Counted from the first letter of the stretch, positions 25,575 through 34,458 are shown. The stretch is 64,000 nucleotides of DNA from JAYFNU01 sp964622315 (GCA_964622315.1 CAZUOY010000001.1:22887-86886); one strand, 5' to 3'. Numbers and translations are program-made. The notes: a model not told the origin generated them from the sequence alone.

Positions 25575-25935
25575 AAAAAGAAGAAGCGCCAAAGGCGCTT
25601 CTTCCAAGAGTAAACAAGCTTTCGTTTTTTGTAAAAAGAAGAAGCGCCAAAGGCGCTTCTTCCAAGAGTAAACCAGCTTTCGTTTTTTGTAAAAAGAAGA
25701 AGCGCCAAAGGCGCTTCTTCCAAGAGTAANNNNNNNNNNNNNNNNNNNNNNNNNNNNNNNNNNNNNNNNNNNNNNNNNNNNNNNNNNNNNNNNNNNNNNN
25801 NNNNNNNNNNNNNNNNNNNNNNNNNNNNNAAAAGAAGAAGCGCCAAAGGCGCTTCTTCCAAGAGTAAACCAGCTTTCGTTTTTGTAAAAGAAGAAGCGCC
25901 AAAGGCGCTTCTTCCAAGAGTAAACCAGCTATGCT
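25575..25935. repeat. Tandem array of 58-bp hairpin repeats with assembly gap
   Basis: At least five copies are visible. Each contains GAAGAAGCGCC-AAA-GGCGCTTCTTC (11-bp perfect stem) followed by CAAGAGTAAACCAGCTTTCG and a T-run. Stem centres lie 58 bases apart in copies 1-3 (25592, 25650, 25708). Two more copies follow the 100-N block, 56 bases apart, and the last ends in a different small hairpin (AAACCAGC-TAT-GCTGGTTT). The array lies between two convergent genes. Frames opening across it are artefacts of the repeats. Each unit looks like a complete bidirectional terminator, so the array may be amplified by replication slippage. Confidence 0.88.
25730..25829. other. Scaffold gap (100 N) inside the repeat array
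   Basis: One hundred N of presumably arbitrary length; the repeat probably stopped the assembler, so the true copy number is unknown. Confidence 0.95.
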
Positions 25936-25942
25936 GGTTTAC

Positions 25943-26548
25943 TTATGATAGTGGTGAATATCCGTCGGGGATAGTGAAAAGAGACGGGTCAACATCGGAT
26001 TCTACAGTGTAAAACTCCTGAATTGTTTCGGGGTCTTCTCCGTTATAGATGATGGTGTAAGCAAGCTTGTCTCCGTCAAAGAGATAACGAATAGAAGAAT
26101 CTCCGCCGGATTTAAAGGCTTCGTAGTAATACTTTCCGCCGTCAAAATCCATATTACCCGTTGTCATGTAGTTCTCAATTTCTTCTGTGGGTGCTTCCTC
26201 GGAATAATCGGGGAACGAGCTTGTAAGGTCCTGACCGCCGAGGTCATAATAAAGCATTGAATCGGGCATAAGCATATAGGAACCTTCCGCGTTTTGAATC
26301 ATAATGATTTCCTGACCGTCAGAAGGCGTTTTGACATAGATATTGTTTCCGTCTACAGCCATTGTAACGGGGATATTGTTGCTGGTGTCGCAAAGCTCCA
26401 TATAATAAGAGCCGTCAACAAAGTAATCCTGATAGAACTGATAGGTCTTGCTGCGCCCCTTGGGCTTTCCGAGACCACCGAGCACGCTGCACCCCGCAAG
26501 TCCCAGCGCGAGAACGAGAGTAAGGACCAAAGCAATAAGCTTTTTCAT
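25943..26548 (-). CDS. Secreted lipoprotein of unknown function
   Basis: 201 residues. Signal peptide with lipobox LAGC (Cys20). The mature part is acidic and rich in Tyr, Asp and Gly, with a beta-strand pattern (YYMELCDTSNN..., GNNIYVKTPSDGQEIIMIQN, RYLFDGDKLAYTIIYNGED) ending in SLFTIPDGYSPLS. The pattern resembles LolA/LppX-like half-barrels in general form, but similarity is weak and I would not name a family. Ribosome site GGAGG is good. It stands alone, facing the repeat array. Confidence 0.75.
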   Translation of the reverse strand: MKKLIALVLTLVLALGLAGCSVLGGLGKPKGRSKTYQFYQDYFVDGSYYMELCDTSNNIPVTMAVDGNNIYVKTPSDGQEIIMIQNAEGSYMLMPDSMLYYDLGGQDLTSSFPDYSEEAPTEEIENYMTTGNMDFDGGKYYYEAFKSGGDSSIRYLFDGDKLAYTIIYNGEDPETIQEFYTVESDVDPSLFTIPDGYSPLS

Positions 26549-26653
26549 TTTATTCCTCCAAAATAGTTGTATTATTGTACTTACCTATTGTATATGCAAA
26601 ATGTACAAAAAAGCAATTAGTCAGTTGTACAAGAAAAACAAAGAAAAAACGCG

Positions 26654-27601
26654 TTATTTGTTGAATTTATCACAGAAATCAATCGCTTCGTCCAGCCATG
26701 AGGCTTCAAGAAGTCCTACGGCGGCGCCTAAACCGTGCGAGCCGTTGGGAAAGATTCTAAGCAGATGCTTAATGCTCGCACGCTCAAGCGACTCGCAAAA
26801 AATTCGACTGTTTTCCACAGAAACCGTTTTGTCGTCCTCGCAGTGCCAAAGATAGGTCGGCGGATAATTCCGAGTTACAAGCTTTTCCGCTGAATAGGCG
26901 TCCTTTTCCAACTCAGTCGGTTCATGTCCGAAAAAGTTGGTTCGGCTGAAGCGGTGGGCATAATTGTCGCAAAGAGAGATGACAGGATATCCAAGCACAA
27001 GTGAACGGGGAAGAAGACAACCTCGCGTCTTTGCCAAACCGCAGTAGCAGCCACAAAGATGTCCGCCCGCGGAAAAGCCCCAAAGCGAAAGATTTTCGCT
27101 GCGCTCTCCCAGAAATTTGACTGCATGCTCTAAATCCAAAAGCGGCCGCACATTACTTGCGCTTTCACCCACGCGGTAAAGAAGCACCGCCGTGCTGTAG
27201 CCGCGCTCGAATAGACGGTGAGCTATCGGAAAGCCCTCGTTCATAACCGATACATGCGCATAAGCTCCGCCCGGAACAATGAGAGCCAGCGGCGCGGCTT
27301 TACTCTGCAAGCGCAGATAGATAGCCACCCTTCGCTTCGTTTCGTCAGCCGCCATTTCCGCTTCCGAATAGATAAAGCGTCTTTCTGCTTCGCCGCGCTC
27401 CTTAAGGTCTGCGTACTCATCAATACATTTTAAAAAGCTTTCGGTACGCTCCTTCGGAAAAGCGCTTTCCTTAATGCAAAGTCGGTTATCCCACTGCTGT
27501 GGGGGATACTCTGAGAGTCCTCCGGAATTGATTATGTATGTCCATTCGTCTGAAAGAGAAGGACGCTTTAGCAGTTCCTTGAAAGTAATTTCATTATTCA
27601 T
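26654..27601 (-). CDS. Alpha/beta hydrolase, acetylesterase-like
   Basis: 315 residues, no signal peptide. Oxyanion segment IVPGGAYAHVS, nucleophile elbow GFSAGG (Ser177), acid in HCEDDKTVSV (Asp257) and His289 in NGSHGLG give a complete triad. This is the layout of the dienelactone-hydrolase/BD-FAE-like esterases that remove acetyl or other acyl groups from sugars. The N-terminal 95 residues are an unusual extra part. A role in glycan deacetylation would fit the nearby family 94 and family 2 enzymes, but is inferred. Confidence 0.8.
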   Translation of the reverse strand: MNNEITFKELLKRPSLSDEWTYIINSGGLSEYPPQQWDNRLCIKESAFPKERTESFLKCIDEYADLKERGEAERRFIYSEAEMAADETKRRVAIYLRLQSKAAPLALIVPGGAYAHVSVMNEGFPIAHRLFERGYSTAVLLYRVGESASNVRPLLDLEHAVKFLGERSENLSLWGFSAGGHLCGCYCGLAKTRGCLLPRSLVLGYPVISLCDNYAHRFSRTNFFGHEPTELEKDAYSAEKLVTRNYPPTYLWHCEDDKTVSVENSRIFCESLERASIKHLLRIFPNGSHGLGAAVGLLEASWLDEAIDFCDKFNK

Positions 27602-27647
27602 AAAATGAGTATACCGCTTGCAAGTAAGCCAGTCAATCGAAGTGCGC

Positions 27648-27675
27648 TTGAATTTTCACTGCGCCGTGGTATAAT
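27648..27675 (+). promoter_or_regulatory. Promoter of the small basic protein gene
   Basis: TTGAAT (27648-27653), 16 bases, perfect TATAAT (27670-27675); the start codon at 27698 follows behind AGAGGTGAG. Confidence 0.55.
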
Positions 27676-27697
27676 TTTTATGAAAGAGGTGAGAGTA

Positions 27698-27940
27698 ATG
27701 GACAGATTTGTCCCCTACGAAAAGCTCTCCAAAAAAGCTCAGCGCGACAGAAATAAACAACGGCGCAGAAGCTGGGGAGGAATAAGCCCGATTACACGAA
27801 AATCGGAAAGCAAAAAGCTTTACAACAGAAAAAAGACCGCGAGATACGAGAACGAGGGTTTTCAGTCGAACGGTCTTTTTGTTTGCCGAAAAAGCGCTCT
27901 ATCTACTTTCATTTTTTTTACTCGTATGGTAAAATTATAG
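27698..27940 (+). CDS. Small basic conserved protein
   Basis: 80 residues if read to the stop. The first 50 (VPYEKLSKKAQRDRNKQRRR, WGGISPITRKSESKKLYNRKK) match a short, Lys/Arg-rich protein type common in Firmicutes and of unknown function, possibly nucleic-acid or ribosome associated. The last 25 residues look unlike coding sequence, contain the promoter of the next gene, and may be a recent extension past a lost stop. ATG 27698 is chosen over upstream starts for its ribosome site AGAGGTGAG. Confidence 0.6.
   Translation: MDRFVPYEKLSKKAQRDRNKQRRRSWGGISPITRKSESKKLYNRKKTARYENEGFQSNGLFVCRKSALSTFIFFTRMVKL
27927..27935 (+). promoter_or_regulatory. Extended -10 promoter of the phosphorylase gene
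   Basis: TGG-TAAAAT, about 45 bases before the start codon; a weak TTTCAT lies 17 bases upstream. It falls in the tail of the preceding small gene. Confidence 0.45.
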
Positions 27941-27979
27941 GCACGAAAAACGAAAGAATTCGCATTTAAGGAGAAGATT

Positions 27980-30379
27980 ATGAACTACGGCTATTTTGAC
28001 GATAAAAACAGGGAATACGTCATAACAAACCCCGCTACGCCCGCGCCGTGGGCGAACTATCTCGGTGACCCGAACTATGGCGCGATAATATCGAATAACG
28101 CGGGTGGATACAGCTTTGTAAAAAGTGGCGCGAAGGGAAGACTTCTTCGCTATCGCTTTAACTCAGACGACCGTCCCGGACGCTACATATATATTCGTGA
28201 TGACGAAAGCGGCGATTACTGGTCCGCCTCGTGGCAGCCTGTAGGAAAGTCGCTTAAGAAATATAAAAGCGAGTGTCGCCACGGCACCTCCTACACCCAA
28301 ATTTCAGCCGAATACGCCGGGATATCCTCGAAGGCGCTTTACTATGTTCCGAAGGGTCAAACCTATGAGGTTTGGGCTCTTACGCTTACAAACGACGGCA
28401 ACGAGCCCAGAAAGCTGGGCGTTTTCGGCTACGCCGAGCTTACCACCGACAGCAATTACGAGCAGGATACGGTTAATCTTCAATACACACAGTATATAAC
28501 AAGAAGCTATTACAAGGACAATTATATACTCCAAGTAATAAACGAAAATTGCTCCCGCGAGTTTAACGGCAACAGCCGCGCGACAAGATACTTCGGACTT
28601 TCGGGGGCGAAGGTGACGAGCTATAACGGCGACAAGGCGCATTTTTTGGGCGATTATCACAGCTACGGAAACCCCGTGGCGGTGGAGAACGGCGAGTGCG
28701 ATAACGTTCTTAACTATAACGCCAACCCCTGCGGCGCGCTTCATACCGAAATAACACTAAAGCCGGGTGAGAGCCGCACAGTTGTGTTTACACTCGGAAT
28801 GAAGGACGAAAAGGAAGCCGAACAGATTATTGCGAGCTACAAGGACGCGGAAGCTCAAACAGAAAAAGAGCTGTCCGAGCTAAAGAGCTATTGGCACGAG
28901 AAGCTGGACCGCTTCAAGGTGGAAACGCCTGACGATAAGTTCAATTCAATGATTAATACATGGAACGCCTTTCAGTGCTTTATCACCTTTGTTTGGAGCC
29001 GCGCGGCAAGCTTCTCCTACTGCGGTCAACGCAACGGCTTCGGCTACCGCGACACGGTGCAGGATATTCAGGGAATAATCCACCTTGACCCCGATATGGC
29101 AAAGCAACAGTTAAGGTTTATGCTATCCGCTCAGGTACACCACGGCGCGGGTCTTCCGCTTGTGAAGTACACACACAATCCCGGTCACGAGGACACACCG
29201 GAAGACGAAAGCTATGTTCGCGAGACAGGTCACCCTGCCTATCGCGCAGACGACGCTATGTGGCTTTTCCCAACGGTTAAGAAGTATATCGACGAAACGG
29301 GCGAGCTTGATTTTCTGGACGAGGTGATTCCTTTTGCCGATAAAGAGGACGGAACCGTTTACGAGCACCTTAAACGTGCGATAGATTTCAGTATGAACCA
29401 CCTTGCGAAGCACGGTATGCCCGCGGGACTGCACGCGGATTGGAACGACTGCTTGCGGCTCGGAGTCAACGGGGAAAGCAGCTTCGTAGCTATGCAGCTT
29501 TACCTTGCTATGCGCATTTTAAAGGATTTTGCCGTACAGAAGGGCGACCGCGATTATGTAATCTATCTTGAGGGGATTTCCAAGGAGCTGTATGGAATAA
29601 TTCAGAGGTTCTGCTGGGACGAAGACCGCTTTGTCCGCGGTTTCCTCGAGGACGGGACAACTATCGGCGCGAAGAAGGATAAAGAGGCGAATATTTGGCT
29701 GAACCCGCAGTCGTGGGCTGTTATCAGCGGCGTCGCCACTAAAGAGCAAGCCGAGAAGGCGCTCGATTCCACTAACAAGCTGCTCAACACCAAGTACGGC
29801 ACAAGGCTATTTGCGCCGAGCTATAAAGAACACCCCTTTGACGGCGCGCTTATGTTCCTATATAACGGTTCAACAAAAGAGAACGGCTCTATCTTCTCGC
29901 AGACGCAGGGCTGGATAATACTCGCTGAGGCGTTAATGGGTCACGGTTGCCGCGCCTTCCAATACTTTAAAGAATCAAGCCCCGCATATATGAACGATAG
30001 CGCGGAGGTTCGTCGTATTGAGCCATACGCTCACGGTCAGTTTGTCGAATCGGTTGAGTCGCCCTTTGAAGGACGCGCTAACGTTCACTGGCTGACGGGA
30101 ACGGCGTCTACCGTCATGGTCGGCTGCGTCGAGGGTATACTCGGTGTACGTCCGCTGCCCGACGGCATTATGATTAATCCCTCCATTCCGAGCGACTGGA
30201 AGGGCTTTAAAATGACCAAGGTCTTCCGCGGGAAAAAGCTCGACATTGAGGTAGTAAACCCCGACGGCAAGGAGAGCGGAATTAAAGAGGTTTGGCTTAA
30301 CGGTGAAAAGCTAAGCGGAGAGATTGTTTCCTTCGAGGAACTGCGTGACGAGAATCAGATAAAGGTTGTTTTGGGCTAA
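27980..30379 (+). CDS. Family GH94 disaccharide phosphorylase, cellobiose phosphorylase-like
   Basis: 799 residues, the normal length for cellobiose phosphorylase, which splits cellobiose with phosphate into glucose 1-phosphate and glucose in the cytoplasm. The start MNYGYFDDKNREYVI and ISNNAGGYSF are the family N-terminal beta-sandwich; FGYRDTVQDIQG lines the catalytic (alpha/alpha)6 barrel; the catalytic acid lies in HADWNDCL (Asp490). The end GVRPLPDGIMINPSIPSDWKGF is also typical. Substrate could instead be laminaribiose or another beta-glucobiose; GH94 chains cannot be separated with certainty by eye. It has AAGGAGAAG as ribosome site. No sugar transporter is adjacent. Confidence 0.88.
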   Translation: MNYGYFDDKNREYVITNPATPAPWANYLGDPNYGAIISNNAGGYSFVKSGAKGRLLRYRFNSDDRPGRYIYIRDDESGDYWSASWQPVGKSLKKYKSECRHGTSYTQISAEYAGISSKALYYVPKGQTYEVWALTLTNDGNEPRKLGVFGYAELTTDSNYEQDTVNLQYTQYITRSYYKDNYILQVINENCSREFNGNSRATRYFGLSGAKVTSYNGDKAHFLGDYHSYGNPVAVENGECDNVLNYNANPCGALHTEITLKPGESRTVVFTLGMKDEKEAEQIIASYKDAEAQTEKELSELKSYWHEKLDRFKVETPDDKFNSMINTWNAFQCFITFVWSRAASFSYCGQRNGFGYRDTVQDIQGIIHLDPDMAKQQLRFMLSAQVHHGAGLPLVKYTHNPGHEDTPEDESYVRETGHPAYRADDAMWLFPTVKKYIDETGELDFLDEVIPFADKEDGTVYEHLKRAIDFSMNHLAKHGMPAGLHADWNDCLRLGVNGESSFVAMQLYLAMRILKDFAVQKGDRDYVIYLEGISKELYGIIQRFCWDEDRFVRGFLEDGTTIGAKKDKEANIWLNPQSWAVISGVATKEQAEKALDSTNKLLNTKYGTRLFAPSYKEHPFDGALMFLYNGSTKENGSIFSQTQGWIILAEALMGHGCRAFQYFKESSPAYMNDSAEVRRIEPYAHGQFVESVESPFEGRANVHWLTGTASTVMVGCVEGILGVRPLPDGIMINPSIPSDWKGFKMTKVFRGKKLDIEVVNPDGKESGIKEVWLNGEKLSGEIVSFEELRDENQIKVVLG

Positions 30380-30460
30380 TAGGCGTTTCTTCTTACTCGG
30401 TTTCTTCACCGATTGCTATTCGCGTTGTCTTTCTTTCGGACACATAGCACGGTTTACGAA

Positions 30461-30586
30461 TATAATAGCTTAAAGTGATAACGGACTTCGCAATAACGGC
30501 AAAATGTCGTAAAAAGCAGAAGCCCGTTATTGAAACCGACAAAAAACGCGCAAAATATTGATTAGTTCAGTAAAATATTGTATTAT
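30461..30586 (+). promoter_or_regulatory. Leader and promoter region of the Hpt/c-di-GMP operon
   Basis: The 273-base gap holds a perfect TATAAT (30461-30466) without a clear -35, and a second promoter TTGATT-17-TATTAT (30558-30586). Between them ATAACGGACTTC (30478-30489) pairs with GAAGCCCGTTAT (30519-30530), with one G-U pair and a small inner stem. RNA from the first promoter would begin almost at this hairpin. No T-run follows, so it is not a normal terminator for the phosphorylase gene. No known riboswitch pattern is visible. Confidence 0.5.
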
Positions 30587-30652
30587 TACCCATAATACCA
30601 AAATAAACCGTTTTAAGGCGGACGCTGAAACGGTAGAGAATTCAGGTATAGT

Positions 30653-31030
30653 ATGAAGCCGGAAGAACTTAAGGGAATAGATTATAAACAAGGGCTGGAA
30701 CGGTTTTCCGGCAACGCCGAGCTGTACGAAAAGTTTCTTGTGAAGTTCGCGATGAATGAAGAAGCCGCGAAGGCGGCGGAGCTGCTGGAAAGCGGAGATA
30801 TAGAAGGCGCTTTTTTCGTTATTCATACGCTGAAGGGCACATCCGGCAACCTTAGCATTAACGGGCTTTACTCGGCGTGCGTAGATTTTACAAAGGAGTA
30901 CAAATCAGGGAATCACGGTGCGTTGCCGCTACTTTTGGAGGTCGTAACCGCCGAGAACGAGAGCGTTATTCAACAGATAAGGCTTTTGGACAGTTATTCC
31001 CGTCTCGCCGAATATAACAATGAGAGATAA
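30653..31030 (+). CDS. Histidine phosphotransfer (Hpt) protein
   Basis: 125 residues, single Hpt domain. The phosphorylated histidine lies in FFVIHTLKGTSGNLSING (His58), the standard HTLKGxSGNxG-type motif on a four-helix bundle. Such proteins shuttle phosphate between a hybrid kinase and a receiver. Its coding region overlaps the next gene, which contains a receiver domain, by 11 bases; this strongly suggests that the two are partners. No histidine kinase lies in the window, so the donor must be encoded elsewhere. Confidence 0.87.
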   Translation: MKPEELKGIDYKQGLERFSGNAELYEKFLVKFAMNEEAAKAAELLESGDIEGAFFVIHTLKGTSGNLSINGLYSACVDFTKEYKSGNHGALPLLLEVVTAENESVIQQIRLLDSYSRLAEYNNER

Positions 31031-34000
31031 GAAAGAAAGAAAAAAGCATAACAGCGCAAATGTTTGGGCAATCGCGGTTATTCTCGCCGCGGCGGCACTT
31101 ATTGCGCTGTTTTTTGTTATAAGAGAAGCTGCGCTTAATAAGGCGGATTTCAATCTCAAGAATACCGTTGACGTTTGCGCTGTGGCGGCGTCTGTGTTTG
31201 TTGTGGTAAGTATGGTGGGCGTGCTGCATTTTCTTCGCCGCGAGAGGTTGCTTCGCGAAAATGTCTCGAAGGACGCCGAACACAAGGAAAACTCTCGGGC
31301 AATTCTCCTGCCCGAAGGCGCGGACGCAGTGCTTTATGAGCATGACCTTTCCGCCGATAAGCTGCTTAACGTTTCGGGCAATAGCGAGCTGTTGGGCTAC
31401 GAGACAAGCGCGGTTTGCTTCAATGAACGCACCGAGGAGTTCCTCCGCTTCGCTGTTCACCCTGATTTCCGTGCGGCTTTTTCCAAGCTTCTGAACAGAG
31501 AGAGGCTTCTCGCTTCATACTACGAGGGAAAAAGCGAGGAATCGCTTGATTTTATCTCTGTCGGCGGTGCAGGCGTCCTTCGTTGGCTGAGACTCAGCGT
31601 AGCGTTGGCACGTCCGAAGGGAAAAGGCAGCGTCACAGCTTATCTGCTTTTTGAGGATATTGATAAGAATAAGCGCATGGAGCTTGAGCAGAAGGAAAAG
31701 AGCGTAAGAGATACCCTTACGGGAGTGTTAGACAGATTCGAGTGCTTTGAAAGAATTAATTCTATCATTGGCTCTACCGCCAAGGGCGGCGGTCACGCTT
31801 TATGCGTCGTGACGGTGACAAATCTTCGCTCGGTAAACGAAGCACTCGGCAATGTCGCGGGCGACGGACTTTTGTCCGATGTTGCAAGCTGTCTTAAAGC
31901 GGTTGCGCGAAAGGACGACATTATCGGGCGAATCGGCGGAAACAAGTTCTGCTTGCTTTTGCGTGATTTCGATTTTAAAGCGGCGATTAACAAAAAGCTT
32001 GTTCAGTTTTTTGAGCTTGCCGAAAAGAAGCGGTACGGTATGCATACCGCAAGGCTTTGCGCGGGCATAACTCTTTTCCCCGACGACGGCGAAACGGCAG
32101 ATGAGCTTTTTTCACGAGCCGAGGCCGCGCTGAGGTTCACCTGCACATATACCGATGACCGTTACAGATATTATGACGCGGCAATGCGCGACGAGGCGAC
32201 TGAACGTACTAAAGCGCTCGACGGCGGCTCTACTCAAAAACGTGCTAAGAAGACAATGCTTATCGTTGACGATTCAGAGCTTTCACGTGAGCTGTTGAGC
32301 GAAATGTTCAAGAACGACTTTGAAATTATTACCGCCGAAACGGGCATAGGAGCCTTGGACGTAATCGAGAGCCGCGGCAGCGGAATAGCGATAGTTCTTC
32401 TCGACGTAATGATGAACGATATTTCAGGGCTTGACGTTTTAAGCCGCATGGGCGAAAGCGTTGAGCTGTCCACCATACCTGTAATTATTATAAGCGCGGG
32501 CGAGGAGGAGGAGTTCAGCACCATGGCCATACGCTACGGCGCGCTGGACTTTGTACGAAAGCCAATAGACCCCGAAACCGTCAAGCTAAAGGTAAAAAAT
32601 GCTGTTATTAAAAGTGAGAACGACAAGCTTCGTATTCAAAACAGCTATCTTGCGCTTCAAGGTGAGGAGGAGAACAAATACAGAAACGTTCTTTTAAGTA
32701 CCGGCACGATAGTTTGTGAGGTGGATTGGGCAAACAGACTTTTCAGCTACGACTTTCTTGCCTCTGAGCGGCTTTCGGGCAGCTATGACGGAAGGGCGCT
32801 GTGGGAGATTTTCAAGGAGGATGGAGTTTCCTCGGCGGCGGACGCGGAACACCTGCGGGAGGTTATAGCCTCGGTGGCGGAGAACGCAGAGAACAGGTTC
32901 GCTCAGTTTGACATTACTCTGCTTTGCGCCGACGGCAATAACCGCTGGTATCGTGCCACCGTTTCGCGCGGCTCCGGTGCGGACAGAAAGCTATATATTA
33001 CCCTCAACGACGTGAACGACGAGGTTATTTCAAATATTGAGCTTCGGCGTATAGCCGAATATGACACGGTAACCGGTCTTTTTAACAGAAGCGGCTTTTC
33101 GCGCAGAGCATCGGCGCTAATTAAATCCGCGGCTGAAAACAGCTATGTTATCGGCTATTTCGATATTGATAAATTCAAGTTTTATAACGACGTTTATGGC
33201 TTTGAGCATGGCAACGAGGTGCTTTGCTATGTCGCCCAGAAGCTGGGCGAATATATTAAACGCCGCGGTGTTTGCTCGCGCCTTTCAGCGGACTGCTTCG
33301 CGATTTGTATGCCGAACGGCAAGAAGAATATCGAGGGACTGATAAAGTGTTATAACGAAAGCAAATCCTTTGATAAGGGCGGCACAATAACCGCAAGCTT
33401 CGGCTTCTATGTCGTGGACGACAAAGAGCTTTCCGTTGACGCAATGATTGACCGCGCGGCGATGGCACAGAAAAAGGTGAAGGGCAACATTCATAAAATT
33501 TACGATTTTTACGACGACGATATACGAGAAAAGCTGCTGCGTGAGCGCGATATAACGAATATAATGACCCAAGCGCTTGAAAACGGTGAATTTTGCTTTT
33601 ATCTTCAGCCGCAGTATCGTCTTGAGGATAACGCCGTTGTCGGAGCCGAGGCGTTGGCGAGATGGCGCAGTGAGGCGCGAGGGGTAATACCACCCGGAAT
33701 GTTCGTGCCTATCTTCGAGAAGAACGGTTTTATCATTAAGCTCGACGTTTTTATCTGGGAGGCGGTTTGCAAGCAGATACGCGAATGGCTTGATAAGGGT
33801 ATAAAGGCGCCGCATCTTTCGGTAAACATATCGCGCTATGATATTATGAATATGGACGTGTGCGCGGCGTTCCTTGCCTTTACGAAGAAATATCAGATTC
33901 CTACCGAGCTGCTTCGGCTTGAGATAACCGAATCCGCCTATTCTGATGACCCGGGGCTGATTATTGATTGCGTAAAAACACTTCAAGCCCACGGCTTTAT

Positions 34001-34304
34001 TGTTGAGATGGACGATTTCGGAAGCGGGTATTCCTCCCTCAATGTTTTGAAGGATGTTGACTTTAACGTCGTTAAGCTTGATATGCAGTTCCTCGCCGGC
34101 GAGGAGGACGAAAAGAAAAAGAGCATACTGAGTTCGGTGATTAAGATGGCGAAAAATCTGGGGTTGGAAATCATCGCGGAGGGCGTGGAGACGTGGGAGC
34201 AAGCAAGTTACTTAAAGAGCATGGGCTGCGATATAGCGCAGGGATATCTTTTCGCGCGTCCTATGCCGCCCGAGGATTTTGAAAAGCTGATTTTGGGTGG
34301 CTGA
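31020..34304 (+). CDS. Membrane GGDEF-REC-PAS-GGDEF-EAL protein (probable c-di-GMP phosphodiesterase)
   Basis: 1094 residues. Two membrane helices (15-34, 51-71); PAS-like region (about 100-215); first GGDEF-type domain (228-390) with GGNKF at 306-310 in place of GGDEF; receiver domain (411-530) with acidic pair Asp417/Asp418, phospho-Asp462 and Lys514; PAS-like region (555-670); second GGDEF-type domain (680-830) with SADCF at 756-760; EAL domain (850-1092). The EAL site is complete: EAL 877-879, Asn936, Glu968, Asp998-Asp999, Lys1019, Glu1054, Gln1074. It should therefore degrade c-di-GMP, while both cyclase sites look dead. The receiver is internal, between the two GGDEF-type domains. Expression is coupled to the Hpt gene by overlap; there is little ribosome site. 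Confidence 0.88.
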   Translation: MRDKKERKKHNSANVWAIAVILAAAALIALFFVIREAALNKADFNLKNTVDVCAVAASVFVVVSMVGVLHFLRRERLLRENVSKDAEHKENSRAILLPEGADAVLYEHDLSADKLLNVSGNSELLGYETSAVCFNERTEEFLRFAVHPDFRAAFSKLLNRERLLASYYEGKSEESLDFISVGGAGVLRWLRLSVALARPKGKGSVTAYLLFEDIDKNKRMELEQKEKSVRDTLTGVLDRFECFERINSIIGSTAKGGGHALCVVTVTNLRSVNEALGNVAGDGLLSDVASCLKAVARKDDIIGRIGGNKFCLLLRDFDFKAAINKKLVQFFELAEKKRYGMHTARLCAGITLFPDDGETADELFSRAEAALRFTCTYTDDRYRYYDAAMRDEATERTKALDGGSTQKRAKKTMLIVDDSELSRELLSEMFKNDFEIITAETGIGALDVIESRGSGIAIVLLDVMMNDISGLDVLSRMGESVELSTIPVIIISAGEEEEFSTMAIRYGALDFVRKPIDPETVKLKVKNAVIKSENDKLRIQNSYLALQGEEENKYRNVLLSTGTIVCEVDWANRLFSYDFLASERLSGSYDGRALWEIFKEDGVSSAADAEHLREVIASVAENAENRFAQFDITLLCADGNNRWYRATVSRGSGADRKLYITLNDVNDEVISNIELRRIAEYDTVTGLFNRSGFSRRASALIKSAAENSYVIGYFDIDKFKFYNDVYGFEHGNEVLCYVAQKLGEYIKRRGVCSRLSADCFAICMPNGKKNIEGLIKCYNESKSFDKGGTITASFGFYVVDDKELSVDAMIDRAAMAQKKVKGNIHKIYDFYDDDIREKLLRERDITNIMTQALENGEFCFYLQPQYRLEDNAVVGAEALARWRSEARGVIPPGMFVPIFEKNGFIIKLDVFIWEAVCKQIREWLDKGIKAPHLSVNISRYDIMNMDVCAAFLAFTKKYQIPTELLRLEITESAYSDDPGLIIDCVKTLQAHGFIVEMDDFGSGYSSLNVLKDVDFNVVKLDMQFLAGEEDEKKKSILSSVIKMAKNLGLEIIAEGVETWEQASYLKSMGCDIAQGYLFARPMPPEDFEKLILGG

Positions 34305-34314
34305 AAAGCGTAAT

Positions 34315-34358
34315 AAAGAGGAGAACACAGTAAATTCCAACTGTGTTCTCCTCTTTTT
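34315..34358 (+). terminator. Terminator of the Hpt/c-di-GMP operon
   Basis: AAAGAGGAGAACACAG and CTGTGTTCTCCTCTTT, perfect 16-bp arms around a 10-base loop, then a T-run. Confidence 0.88.
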
Positions 34359-34383
34359 TGTGACAGGTACCATAAAATACAGA

Positions 34384-34412
34384 TTGAATAAAGAGCGGAT
34401 TTGATGTAGAAT
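34384..34412 (+). promoter_or_regulatory. Promoter of the reductase/aconitase X operon
   Basis: TTGAAT (34384-34389), 17 bases, TAGAAT (34407-34412). The start codon is 46 bases further, after GAAGGGAG. Confidence 0.6.
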
Positions 34413-34458
34413 AAATTAGTAGCTTTTAAACAAAAAAAGCTTTTGAAGGGAGCAATTT

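Noticed and set aside
25423..25917. Open frames encoding repeated LLLEEAPLALLLF / RSAFGASSF-like peptides
   Set aside because: They are translations of the non-coding hairpin array through an N block; the repeat length is not a multiple of three and there is no start signal.
25575..25935. CRISPR array
   Set aside because: The whole 58-bp unit is repeated, including the part that would be the spacer; no unique spacers and no cas genes.
30461..30586. c-di-GMP riboswitch before the Hpt/EAL operon
   Set aside because: The conserved GEMM core and tetraloop pattern are absent; only a simple nested stem is visible.
33285..34202. 305-codon minus-strand frame
   Set aside because: Antisense shadow of the EAL domain of the 1094-residue protein; no ribosome site or motif.
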